From: Maledivibacter halophilus
Lineage (GTDB): Bacteria > Bacillota > Clostridia > Peptostreptococcales > Caminicellaceae
DNA length: 64,000 nucleotides
Reading direction: 5' to 3'
Assembly (NCBI RefSeq): GCF_900167445.1
Contig: NZ_FUZT01000013.1
Location: 1 to 64,000 of the forward strand
Position numbers and translations under genes: made by a program. The notes beneath the pieces were generated by a model, which saw nothing but the letters and a program-made list of their open reading frames with translations, had not been told where the DNA came from and searched no databases. How positions within the stretch are numbered: position 1 is the first letter of the stretch; each line of letters begins with the position of its first letter. Shown here piece by piece: positions 43,170-51,176 of the stretch.

Positions 43170-43379
43170 ATGAAAAAATTATCCCAAGAACAACTTATGG
43201 ATGTGTCATTTACTTTATCAATAGACCGTGAAGAAATACTTTTGAAAAAGTATCGAGATTATATGGGAAGAATCAATAATAAAGAAATTAAGGATATAAT
43301 TAAAGAGTTTAAAAAAACCTCAAGGGAACATATAAAATTAATAAAGGATTTAATGATAAAAGTTAATTTACAAGGTTAG
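43170..43379 (+). CDS. Small helical protein, half-ferritin-like, first of a pair
   Basis: A 69-residue, all-helical protein. Two helices contain spaced Glu/His residues (REEILLKKYRDYMGRI, then TSREHIKLIKDLM) in the E...E/EH pattern of one half of a ferritin-like four-helix bundle, so a dimer, or a heterodimer with the next gene, could make a di-metal site. Good AGGAGGG site. First gene of a five-gene unit with tight spacing (10 bases to the next). Confidence 0.55.
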   Translation: MKKLSQEQLMDVSFTLSIDREEILLKKYRDYMGRINNKEIKDIIKEFKKTSREHIKLIKDLMIKVNLQG

Positions 43380-43389
43380 GTGATAGGCC

Positions 43390-43617
43390 ATGAAGGAAGT
43401 AGATATATTAAAGGACATACTTCAATATAAAATTTCAAATCAGCTTTTTTATAATGAAAAATTGATACATATACTGAACCCTGAGGTGAGACAGCTTTTT
43501 AGTGAAATGCGAGATGATGAAATGAGACAGATTGAAAAGCTTCAGCAAAAGATAAAAAGACTCCAAGCGAAACCCTATATAATATCAAAAATATTTCCGA
43601 CAAAAAGCAAGTATTAA
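43390..43617 (+). CDS. Small helical protein, half-ferritin-like, second of a pair
   Basis: A 75-residue protein with two helices: ILQYKISNQLFYNEKLIHIL and VRQLFSEMRDDEMRQIEKLQ, then a basic tail (KPYIISKIFPTKSKY). Like its neighbour it has the layout of a half ferritin-like bundle (also seen in small CotF/rubrerythrin-related spore-coat proteins). The metal ligands are less clear here than in the first protein. Co-transcribed with both neighbours. Confidence 0.5.
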   Translation: MKEVDILKDILQYKISNQLFYNEKLIHILNPEVRQLFSEMRDDEMRQIEKLQQKIKRLQAKPYIISKIFPTKSKY

Positions 43618-43641
43618 AATAGTTTTTTATGGAGGAATTAT

Positions 43642-44091
43642 ATGGAATGGATATTACTTTTTATTACAAATTGGGTTATTTTTTTATTGTTGGTTGATTG
43701 GAGAAAGTTAAAAATAAATATATGGTCAGGATTACTAGCTATAATAATGGCAATTACCGTAGATTTTTTTAATACAATCAATGGAAGATATATTATTAGA
43801 GATAGTATAATATCCATTTTGGGTACTTCACTTTTTTTTTTAATAGGTCCAGTATTTGTAATAGGAACATTATTAGCCCAATATCATCCTAGGAAAAAAA
43901 GCTTAACCATATTAAATACTATAATTTTGTTTATATTATATTCTTCTACAGAGCTTATTCTTGTTTTTAGGGGCGCAGTAGAATATTTAAATTGGAATTT
44001 TTATGACAGTCTTATAATTAATATAGGTGCCCTGTCTACTTTAAGCTGGTTTTCTATAGTTTTATTGGATAAATGGAGAGTTGAAGAATGA
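43642..44091 (+). CDS. CBO0543-like membrane protein, second
   Basis: A 149-residue integral membrane protein with five predicted helices, similar in size and layout to the one at 42591 (ISILGTSLFFLIGPVFVIG; GAVEYLNWNFYDSL). GGAGG lies upstream of ATG. Its stop overlaps the start of the following 29-residue peptide (ATGA), so translation is coupled. Function unknown. Confidence 0.6.
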   Translation: MEWILLFITNWVIFLLLVDWRKLKINIWSGLLAIIMAITVDFFNTINGRYIIRDSIISILGTSLFFLIGPVFVIGTLLAQYHPRKKSLTILNTIILFILYSSTELILVFRGAVEYLNWNFYDSLIINIGALSTLSWFSIVLLDKWRVEE

Positions 44092-44177
44092 GTTTATCAG
44101 CATATATTTTTTTCGTTATTTTAATAGCCTTTGCTGTATACTTTTGGTTTAAAATATTACAAAAATATGGGGGATGA
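44088..44177 (+). CDS. 29-residue single-helix membrane peptide
   Basis: A 30-codon frame starting in the ATGA overlap with the upstream membrane-protein gene and ending within the ribosome binding site of the flavoprotein gene. It is nearly all hydrophobic (AYIFFVILIAFAVYFWF core) with a short basic tail KILQKYGG. The stop codons and start codons of three genes interlock, which argues for real translation. Too short for a family call. Confidence 0.6.
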   Translation: MSLSAYIFFVILIAFAVYFWFKILQKYGG

Positions 44178-44182
44178 TGAAA

Positions 44183-45271
44183 ATGAAAATAGCAATTATT
44201 GGAGCAGGTTTAGCAGGCCTTTCATGTGCTATCGAACTACAAAAATATGGAATAAACCCCGATATATATGAAAAAAATGGTTTTATTGGAGAAAGGCATC
44301 CCCATGTTACAGCTTTACTTAATTTAATGGTTAGACCTGCTAAGGATCCTTTGGATTGTTTTAAAGATAATTTTGATATAGAATTAACTCCCTTAAATAT
44401 GCTTAATAAAGTTACCCATATTTCATTAAATAGAAGGACTGAAATTAAAGGAAATTTAGGATACCTTTTTGTTAGGGGAAAAGAAAAAAATTCAATGAAA
44501 AATGAAATGTACTCAAAGCTTAAGAAACCTAAAATAAAATTAAATAAATTTGTAAATTATGAAGATTTATCGAGAAAATACGATTATGTTGTTATTGCAA
44601 CAGGGAATACAAATTTTACTGAAGAGCTTGGATGTTCATATAGATTGGTTAGCACCTATTTAAGGGGGGCAATAGTTTTAGGGAATTTTGATCCAAATGA
44701 ATTAATCGTATGGATAAATAAGGATTACACAAAGGATGGATATGCATATCTTACTCCCTTTAACAATAAAAAAGCCTCTTTAGTATTGATTGTCACAGAT
44801 GTTAATGATAAGCAAGTAGATAATTATTGGCATAGATTCTTAATTACTGAAAGCATGAATTATACTATTGTAGAAGAATTTAAACTAAAACACTCTACTG
44901 GCTATGTATATCCCAAGAATGTAGGCAATATATTTTTTGCTGGCAATGCTGGAGGAGGAATTGAACCATTTCTAGGCTTTGGACAGGTTAATTCAATAAC
45001 ATCAGGGTCCTTACTGGCTAGAGCTATAGCTGAAGGAAAAAGCTACAGCAAATTATTAAAAAAAATGGATAAGAGTAATAAAAATTTATACGAGTTCAGA
45101 AAAGCCTTCAATAGAGCTGCAAATGATGATTATGATAAGATACTATCTTTTATTAGAACTCCGGGAATTAAGCAGATGTTGTACGGTTCTCAGGTAAATG
45201 TAATCAAGGTTGGAGGTACTATATTTAAATATATCAATAAAAGAGCAGAAAAAAGAAATACGATGAAGTAG
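44183..45271 (+). CDS. FAD-dependent oxidoreductase, geranylgeranyl-reductase-like, second copy
   Basis: A 362-residue paralogue of the protein at 41515. Shared blocks are AIIGAGLAGLSCAIELQKYG, GNLGYLFVRGKEKNSMKNEM, the YDYVVIATG turn and NIFFAGNAGGGIEPFLGFGQ. I chose ATG 44183, nine bases after GGGGG, over 44174 and 44177. It is the last gene of the unit and ends at a strong bidirectional terminator. Having two related reductases with two related membrane proteins suggests two branches of one pathway or a heteromeric complex. Confidence 0.75.
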   Translation: MKIAIIGAGLAGLSCAIELQKYGINPDIYEKNGFIGERHPHVTALLNLMVRPAKDPLDCFKDNFDIELTPLNMLNKVTHISLNRRTEIKGNLGYLFVRGKEKNSMKNEMYSKLKKPKIKLNKFVNYEDLSRKYDYVVIATGNTNFTEELGCSYRLVSTYLRGAIVLGNFDPNELIVWINKDYTKDGYAYLTPFNNKKASLVLIVTDVNDKQVDNYWHRFLITESMNYTIVEEFKLKHSTGYVYPKNVGNIFFAGNAGGGIEPFLGFGQVNSITSGSLLARAIAEGKSYSKLLKKMDKSNKNLYEFRKAFNRAANDDYDKILSFIRTPGIKQMLYGSQVNVIKVGGTIFKYINKRAEKRNTMK

Positions 45272-45300
45272 ATTAACTTAGTGTGCTAGTTCTCATATCA

Positions 45301-45357
45301 GGGATTTTAATATTTACTTTGTGTTATAAAATCATTCAAATGAAATATTAAAATCCC
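45301..45357. terminator. Bidirectional terminator between flavoprotein and pepV
   Basis: Fifteen-base perfect arms GGGATTTTAATATTT / AAATATTAAAATCCC between converging genes. Confidence 0.75.
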
Positions 45358-45449
45358 TTGAATCAAACTTACAACTAAATATTTAATTTGCTAGTACAAC
45401 AGGTTAAATTAAGATAAAAAAGAAAGATGTAATTTATAGTAAGACAATC

Positions 45450-46838
45450 TTACTTAGCCAATTCATACAATGCATTTGCATATATCTTAGTAATTTTAAT
45501 CAAATCTTCTATTTCTATGTATTCGTCTTTTTGATGGGCCAGTTCAGGCTGCCCTGGAAATAATGGACCAAAGGCTACTGCATTTTCCATGGATCTAGCG
45601 TAGGTTCCTCCACCTATAGTTATTGGTTCACTATCATCTCCGGTAAACTCTCTATAAACTTTCATTAGCTTTTGGATAACTTCGTGTTCCTTGGGAAGAT
45701 AAATAGGATCCATATTTTCGAGAACAACTATATCAAAGCCAGTATCTTTGAGTTCTTTTTCCATGCCTTCAATAACTTCAGTATGGGTATAAGTTACAGG
45801 ATACCGAATATTAACCGTAAGCTTTACACCCTTTTCATCCAAATCTATTACTCCTGCATTAAATATGAGATTTCCTGAAGGGTCATCTTTAAAACCACAG
45901 CCTATTGATTCACCATAATACTCCATACCTATTTTTTCACTATATAGTTTAATGAAGTCAGAAGCATCACCTTCAGCTAGATTCAAGCTGTTTAGGAATA
46001 ATATGAGCTGAGATACTGCATTTTCACCTTTTTCTGGAAGACTACCATGGGCAGAAACCCCATAGGATTTGATAATGATTGTATCTTCTTTTTCTTCTAT
46101 TTCAAGCTTAATCTTATTATTTTCTTTATAGGCTTCTAATTTTTCCTTTATTGAAGAATCAGAAATAAGATGAGCTTCACAATAATCAGGAACCATATTA
46201 GGTCTATTACCACCTTTTATTTTCAATACTTTAATGCCATTGTCCTTATAATTTTTTTTGAACCTTTTAGTTATGTCAAATATTAAGATACCTTTTTCAC
46301 CATGGATTGCAGGAAAGTCGGCATCAGGGGTAAAAGCAACATCTGGAGCATTTTCCTTAGTTAAATAGTATTTTAAGCTATCCCAGCCACTTTCCTCATC
46401 AAGGCCAAAAATAATTCGTATTTTTTTATTTAGTTTTAAGCCTGATTCTTTAATTGCTTTCATAGCATATAAAGCAGAAACAGCAGGACCTTTATCATCT
46501 ATAGTTCCTCTTCCATAGATTTTACCATCGTGGATTTCTCCACCATAGGGAGGGTATGTCCAATTATCCCCTTCTGGGACAACATCAAGATGAACTAATA
46601 CACCTACAACCTCTTCTCCATCACCAAATTCAGCATGACCACCATAGTTATCAATATTTTTTGTTTTGAAGCCAACTTTTTCCGATAGATTTAAAGCATG
46701 CATAAAACATTCATGGATATCCTGACCAAAGGGCATTTCATCCTTTGGAGAATCCTTTACACTTTTTAATCTAATTATTTCTTGGGTAGATCCTATAATT
46801 TCATCACGCATTTCTTCAACTTTTTGTTCTAGATTCAT
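45450..46838 (-). CDS. pepV: Dipeptidase PepV (M20 family)
   Basis: A 462-residue cytoplasmic zinc dipeptidase that finishes peptide breakdown. Metal-site motifs are VLVHLDVVPEGDNW (His, Asp catalytic), GRGTIDDKGP (bridging Asp), GLDEESGWDSL (general-base Glu and ligand Glu), DADFPAIHGEKG and FGPLFPGQPELAHQKDEYIE (last His). A lid domain lies about 180-380. I chose ATG 46838, just after GGGGGAAT; the longer frame from 46868 has no binding site. Monocistronic. It fits with the peptide-using lifestyle suggested by the neighbouring genes. Confidence 0.95.
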   Translation of the reverse strand: MNLEQKVEEMRDEIIGSTQEIIRLKSVKDSPKDEMPFGQDIHECFMHALNLSEKVGFKTKNIDNYGGHAEFGDGEEVVGVLVHLDVVPEGDNWTYPPYGGEIHDGKIYGRGTIDDKGPAVSALYAMKAIKESGLKLNKKIRIIFGLDEESGWDSLKYYLTKENAPDVAFTPDADFPAIHGEKGILIFDITKRFKKNYKDNGIKVLKIKGGNRPNMVPDYCEAHLISDSSIKEKLEAYKENNKIKLEIEEKEDTIIIKSYGVSAHGSLPEKGENAVSQLILFLNSLNLAEGDASDFIKLYSEKIGMEYYGESIGCGFKDDPSGNLIFNAGVIDLDEKGVKLTVNIRYPVTYTHTEVIEGMEKELKDTGFDIVVLENMDPIYLPKEHEVIQKLMKVYREFTGDDSEPITIGGGTYARSMENAVAFGPLFPGQPELAHQKDEYIEIEDLIKITKIYANALYELAK

Positions 46839-46923
46839 ATTGATTCCCCCAATATTTATTTTCTTCATATTAACCCATTATGGAATATTTTTCAAGACCT
46901 CAATCAAACAGGTAGGTATATAC

Positions 46924-46996
46924 AATTGAGGAAACTACATAATACATGTAAAGAATTTTAAAATTAATAATGTTAATTATGCAATTTCCTCAATTA
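46924..46996. repeat. Short family-2 element upstream of the uracil-DNA glycosylase
   Basis: AATTGAGGAAACTACATAAT and ATTATGCAATTTCCTCAATT form 20-base imperfect ends around about 35 bases, between the divergent pepV and udg genes. Confidence 0.75.
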
Positions 46997-47079
46997 TTTT
47001 TGATTTTAAGTAGTATTATTAGTATAATTACCATATATGAATATAGAAAATTTAAAATTTTTAGGGGTGTACTTAGATT

Positions 47080-47643
47080 ATGTATACTTTAGATGAGTTA
47101 AAACAAATTACCTATAAATGTAGAAGATGTGGATTGTGTAAAGGGCGGACTAATGTGGTTTTTGGACAGGGAAATCCAAAGGCGGATATAATGTTTATAG
47201 GAGAAGGACCAGGAAGACAGGAGGACCTTAAGGGAATAGCATTCATTGGAGCGGCAGGACAGCTCTTTACTAAAGGATTAAATGCAATTGGTCTTAAGAG
47301 AGAAGAGATTTATATAGCAAATATAGTAAAATGTCGTCCACCTAACAATAGAAATCCAAAAGAAGATGAGATGAAGGCCTGCTTACCTTACTTAAGATGG
47401 CAGGTAAAGATTATAAAACCAAAAATAATCGTATGCTTAGGTTCTGTTGCTGCTAAAAAAATAATAGATGAGAACCTAAAGATTACTAAACAAAGAGGAC
47501 AATGGATAGAGAAAAAAGGTTGTATGATACTTCCAACCTTTCACCCGGCAGCACTTCTTAGGGATGAAAATAAAAAAAGACCTTTTTGGGAAGATTTAAA
47601 AGAAGTTAAAAGAATGTATAAGGAAATAAATAGACCTGAATGA
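47080..47643 (+). CDS. Uracil-DNA glycosylase, family 4 (Fe-S)
   Basis: A 187-residue repair enzyme that removes uracil from DNA. Family-4 signs are the N-terminal cysteines of CRRCGLCKGR that, with two later Cys (IVKCRPPNNRNP and IVCLGSVAAKK), hold a [4Fe-4S] cluster, the catalytic loop FIGEGPGRQEDLKGIAF, and the HPAALLRD uracil-binding motif. AGGGGTG precedes ATG. Followed by family-1 copy G and the converging ogt gene; the two repair genes are neighbours but not co-transcribed. Confidence 0.93.
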   Translation: MYTLDELKQITYKCRRCGLCKGRTNVVFGQGNPKADIMFIGEGPGRQEDLKGIAFIGAAGQLFTKGLNAIGLKREEIYIANIVKCRPPNNRNPKEDEMKACLPYLRWQVKIIKPKIIVCLGSVAAKKIIDENLKITKQRGQWIEKKGCMILPTFHPAALLRDENKKRPFWEDLKEVKRMYKEINRPE

Positions 47644-47682
47644 TTATGGATTTGTAGTTTTAATTGATAAGTTTTATTATGA

Positions 47683-47786
47683 TATAGGGATTTAAGTAAA
47701 GCCTTTAATTTATACATGTCCAAAACTCCTAGAAGCACTGAGTATTTGCACATGTATAAACTAAGTTTTACTGAAATATCTATATA
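47683..47786. repeat. Family-1 element, copy G
   Basis: Left TTTAAGTAAAGCCTTTAATT, right TATAAACTAAGTTTTACTGA; centre nearly identical to copy A. Sits between the converging udg and ogt genes, the same kind of place as copy A, and may act as their terminator. Confidence 0.85.
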
Positions 47787-47789
47787 ATT

Positions 47790-48320
47790 TTAAAGACAAT
47801 GCTTCTTTTCTAGATCTAATAATTTCTTTTTAAGAGATATTCCACCGGGGGCAGAAAAGCCTGTAAGCTTACCATTGCTTCCGATTACCCTGTGACAAGG
47901 TACTATTATACCTATAGGATTTTTTCCAATAGCCCCTCCAACAGCTCTACATTTTTTCATATCTCCTAATTTTTTAGATACATCTTTATATGTCCATATA
48001 TCTCCATACCCAATTTCATAAAGTATCTCCCAAACACTGATTTGAAAAGGGGTTCCTAAGAAATGGAGCTGTAGATTGAAAGTTTTTCTACTGCCAGATA
48101 GATATTCTTGTATTTGATTAAAAGCTATTCTATTTTTTTTATTATCTTCCATAATATTATCTTCAGCGAAATGCTTTTTCAACCAATTAAAATGTTTATC
48201 TACATCATTGTCCATAAAGCTCACATTACATAGCCCATCATCTGCAGAAGCAAAAAATATTTTTCCAAATAAAGTATTGTAAATATAATAATAAACATTT
48301 TTATCTTTATACTTTTTCAT
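47790..48320 (-). CDS. ogt: Methylated-DNA--protein-cysteine methyltransferase
   Basis: A 176-residue suicide repair protein that takes methyl groups from O6-methylguanine onto its active-site Cys, seen in IIVPCHRVIGSNG (about residue 140). The Asn hinge and Arg finger region GDMKKCRAVGGAIGKNP is present, with an N-terminal ribonuclease-H-like domain (about 1-80). AGGAGAGC precedes ATG. No Ada-type extra domain. Monocistronic. Confidence 0.95.
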   Translation of the reverse strand: MKKYKDKNVYYYIYNTLFGKIFFASADDGLCNVSFMDNDVDKHFNWLKKHFAEDNIMEDNKKNRIAFNQIQEYLSGSRKTFNLQLHFLGTPFQISVWEILYEIGYGDIWTYKDVSKKLGDMKKCRAVGGAIGKNPIGIIVPCHRVIGSNGKLTGFSAPGGISLKKKLLDLEKKHCL

Positions 48321-48395
48321 TTTAGCTCTCCTTTTTAAAGATAAACAACCTCAATGTTGTCTATTTTCAATATTAACTCCATATTTATATTATAG

Positions 48396-48446
48396 ATAAA
48401 CAATGTTAAGATTCAAAATGAATTTTAATATTGTTTATTTTTTTTC
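48396..48446 (+). promoter_or_regulatory. Hairpin with T-run in the leader of the hydrogenase operon (possible attenuator)
   Basis: ATAAACAAT and GATTC-side arms pair with GAATTTTAATATTGTTTAT, followed by a run of eight T (48438-48446), about 120 bases before hydC. No plus-strand gene lies upstream, so the structure is positioned to end the operon's own leader transcript early. The outer arms resemble a smaller hairpin at about 48340-48362. No clear promoter box was found. Confidence 0.5.
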
Positions 48447-48564
48447 CTAACAAGATGTATCTTTTTAATAAAAAATGGAGTTTTGATAATAATAAATATT
48501 GAGAAATTTGTATTAAATACTGAAATAAAATATCAACTTATATCTAGAAAGGTTGGTGAATTTT

Positions 48565-49092
48565 ATGACAAAACCGGCAGAAATAAGTGTAACCGAGGGT
48601 ACAGATAAAAATTTACCTAAAGAAAAATTTGAGGAACTAGAAAAATTTATTGACGGTCTTGAAACCACAAAAGGGACACTAATTCAGATACTTCATAAAG
48701 CCCAGGATATATTTGGGTATCTTCCTAGAGATGTGCAACTTTACGTGGCAAGAAAGTTAGGGATTCCTGGTGCTGAAGTGTTTGGAGTAGTAAGCTTTTA
48801 CTCTTATTTTACTACTAAACCACGAGGCAAACACACTATAAGTATATGTATGGGCACAGCCTGCTTTGTAAGGGGAGCTGACAAGATTGCAGAAAGATTG
48901 AAAGAAAAATTAGAAATAGAAGCAAATGAAATTACTGAAGACGGACTTTTCACATTGAAGGATGTTAGATGTATAGGCGCTTGTGGTCTTGCTCCAGTTT
49001 TAATGGTGGATGATAAGGTATACGGACGGGTGAAAGAAGAGGATTTAGATAATATTATTAATACCTATCGCAATCAGGAGGTGAAGCAGTAA
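48565..49092 (+). CDS. hydC: NADH-dependent [FeFe]-hydrogenase, NuoE-like subunit
   Basis: A 175-residue [2Fe-2S] thioredoxin-like subunit. The cluster ligands are two pairs: SICMGTACFVRG and DVRCIGACGLAPV. The N-terminal helical bundle (TLIQILHKAQDIFGYLP, VARKLGIPGAEVFGVVSFY) is typical. I chose ATG 48565 over TTG 48553. First gene of the hyd operon; its stop overlaps the next gene's ATG. It passes electrons between the flavin of the NuoF-like subunit and the hydrogenase. Confidence 0.93.
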   Translation: MTKPAEISVTEGTDKNLPKEKFEELEKFIDGLETTKGTLIQILHKAQDIFGYLPRDVQLYVARKLGIPGAEVFGVVSFYSYFTTKPRGKHTISICMGTACFVRGADKIAERLKEKLEIEANEITEDGLFTLKDVRCIGACGLAPVLMVDDKVYGRVKEEDLDNIINTYRNQEVKQ

Positions 49093-49484
49093 TGAAGGTT
49101 AAATCTTTGGAAGAACTTAAGAAAATTAGAGAAGAATCCATAGATAAGGTGGGTTTAAGAGAACATGGAGAAATTAAAGGAGATAAAGTAGAGATACTTG
49201 TAGGTATGGCAACCTGTGGGATATCTTCTGGAGCAAGAGAAACTTTAAATAAATTTGTAGAAGAAGTAAAAAATGAGAAGCTTGATAATGTAAAGGTAAT
49301 ACCAGTAGGCTGTATTGGATATTGTCATTCAGAACCTACTGTCCAGGTAAATATTTCAGGGAAAAAACCGGTTTTATATGGAAATGTAAAGGAGAAAAAA
49401 GTACATGAAATTATTGAAAAGCATATAAAGGGAGGGCAGCCAGTAGAAAGTCTGATTTTGAAGGTTGACTTTGAAAGAGTATAA
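49092..49484 (+). CDS. [2Fe-2S] thioredoxin-like ferredoxin of the hyd operon
   Basis: A 130-residue small protein with two Cys pairs fitting a thioredoxin-like [2Fe-2S] fold: VGMATCGISSGARETL and PVGCIGYCHSEPTV. Overlaps hydC by one base. Such a gene is common between hydC and hydB in clostridial operons and is often called hydD; its exact role in electron flow is not established. Confidence 0.85.
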   Translation: MKVKSLEELKKIREESIDKVGLREHGEIKGDKVEILVGMATCGISSGARETLNKFVEEVKNEKLDNVKVIPVGCIGYCHSEPTVQVNISGKKPVLYGNVKEKKVHEIIEKHIKGGQPVESLILKVDFERV

Positions 49485-49511
49485 AAAAGTTAGTAATGGA
49501 GGAGGCTTAAC

Positions 49512-51158
49512 ATGACTCAGTTTCGCACGAATATAATGGTCTGTGGCGGTACAGGATGTCTAGCCAGTGAAAGTGAAAAAGTATTTAAAAATCTTAATCT
49601 TATTCTCAAAGCAAGGGGGTATGATAAGGAAGTTCAAGTTATAAAAACAGGCTGCTTTGGTTTTTGTGAACAAGGACCAATAGTAAAAATAGAGCCCGAT
49701 AATGTTTTATATGTCAGAGTTGGGCCAAAGGATGCAAAGGACATTATAGATGAGCACATTGTTAAAGGTAGACATGTGGATAGACTTTTATATAAAGAGC
49801 CTAAGGAGGGAAAGAAGGCCCACAAGCAAGAAGATATGCCCTTTTATAAAAAGCAGCTTCGAATTGCCCTTAGAAATTGTGGGCTTATAAATCCCGAAGA
49901 TATTTACGAATATATAGCTTTGGGAGGATATGAGGCCTTAGGAAAAGTACTTACAACAAAGACTCAAAAAGAAGTAATAGATATGGTAAAGGAATCAGGA
50001 CTTCGTGGACGTGGTGGAGGAGGATTTCCTACAGGTTTAAAGTGGGAGATAACAAAGAAGCAACAGTCAGAAACTAAATTTATGGTTTGTAATGCCGACG
50101 AAGGAGATCCAGGGGCATTTATGGATAGAAGTATATTGGAAGGCGATCCCCATAGAGTTTTAGAAGCTATGGCTATTGGAGGATATGCTATTGGAGCTGA
50201 TAAAGGGATTATTTACATAAGAGCTGAGTATCCTCTTGCTATAAAAAGACTTAATATTGCAATAAAGCAAGCTCGTGAAATGGGCTTCTTAGGAAAGAAT
50301 ATATTTGATACAGATTTTAGCTTTGATATAGATATAAAATTTGGGGCTGGAGCCTTTGTATGCGGAGAGGAAACTGCTCTTATAAATTCCTGTGAAGGAA
50401 AGAGAGGAGAGCCAAATTATAAGCCTCCATATCCAGCTCAGGAAGGATACTGGGGACATCCAACCTGTGTGAATAATGTTGAAACCTTTGCCAATATACC
50501 TCCAATAATAATAAAAGGACCAGAGTGGTTTTCTTCAATTGGAACAGAAAAAAGCAAAGGGACAAAGGTATTTGCGCTGGCAGGGAAGGTTAATAATGTA
50601 GGCCTTGTAGAAGTGCCCATGGGAATAACCCTAAGGGAAATTATATTTGATGTAGGTGGAGGAATACAGGGTGGGCATAAATTTAAAGCGGTGCAAACCG
50701 GTGGACCGTCGGGAGGGGTAATAACCGAAGAAGAGCTTGATACACCAATAGATTATGATAGTTTAATTGGTATTGGGTCCATGATGGGTTCTGGTGGAAT
50801 GATAGTTATGGATGAAACAGATGATATGGTAAATATAGCTAAGTTCTATCTTGAATTTACTATGGATGAATCATGTGGTCGATGTACTCCTTGTCGTATA
50901 GGAACTAAACGGTTATATGAAATGCTAAATAAAATAACCAGTGGAAAGGCAACAATGGCTGATATAGATGCAATGAAGCAATTATGTTATATGATTAAAG
51001 ATGGCTCTTTATGTGGCTTAGGTCAGACCGCACCTAATCCTGTCCTTAGTACAATGAAATATTTTTGGGATGAATATATGTCCTATATAAAAGATGTTGA
51101 TCATCCTCAGGGAGAAGGTAAATATGTGGCTAAAAATAAAATAGGATTAAAATCTTAA
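49512..51158 (+). CDS. hydB: NADH-dependent [FeFe]-hydrogenase, NuoF-like flavoprotein subunit, short form
   Basis: A 548-residue subunit that oxidises or reduces NAD(H) with FMN. Order: N-terminal [2Fe-2S] thioredoxin-like domain (CGGTGCLASES, TGCFGFCEQGP; 1-100), NADH/FMN site GRGGGGFPTGLKWE and CNADEGDPGAFMDR, SLBB (about 360-410), and the [4Fe-4S] end ESCGRCTPCRIGTKRLYE. Known bifurcating HydB proteins carry an extra C-terminal 2x[4Fe-4S] ferredoxin domain; this one ends at about the point where that would begin (DHPQGEGKYVAKNK). The next gene starts 18 bases later, so no remnant is hidden. Confidence 0.93.
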   Translation: MTQFRTNIMVCGGTGCLASESEKVFKNLNLILKARGYDKEVQVIKTGCFGFCEQGPIVKIEPDNVLYVRVGPKDAKDIIDEHIVKGRHVDRLLYKEPKEGKKAHKQEDMPFYKKQLRIALRNCGLINPEDIYEYIALGGYEALGKVLTTKTQKEVIDMVKESGLRGRGGGGFPTGLKWEITKKQQSETKFMVCNADEGDPGAFMDRSILEGDPHRVLEAMAIGGYAIGADKGIIYIRAEYPLAIKRLNIAIKQAREMGFLGKNIFDTDFSFDIDIKFGAGAFVCGEETALINSCEGKRGEPNYKPPYPAQEGYWGHPTCVNNVETFANIPPIIIKGPEWFSSIGTEKSKGTKVFALAGKVNNVGLVEVPMGITLREIIFDVGGGIQGGHKFKAVQTGGPSGGVITEEELDTPIDYDSLIGIGSMMGSGGMIVMDETDDMVNIAKFYLEFTMDESCGRCTPCRIGTKRLYEMLNKITSGKATMADIDAMKQLCYMIKDGSLCGLGQTAPNPVLSTMKYFWDEYMSYIKDVDHPQGEGKYVAKNKIGLKS

Positions 51159-51176
51159 AAGGAGAGAGGTGAAATT

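Noticed and set aside
48396..48438. Rex (redox) operator before the hydrogenase operon
   Set aside because: The sequence does not have the TTGTTAA-N6-TTAACAA layout; its T-run and loop fit an RNA hairpin better.
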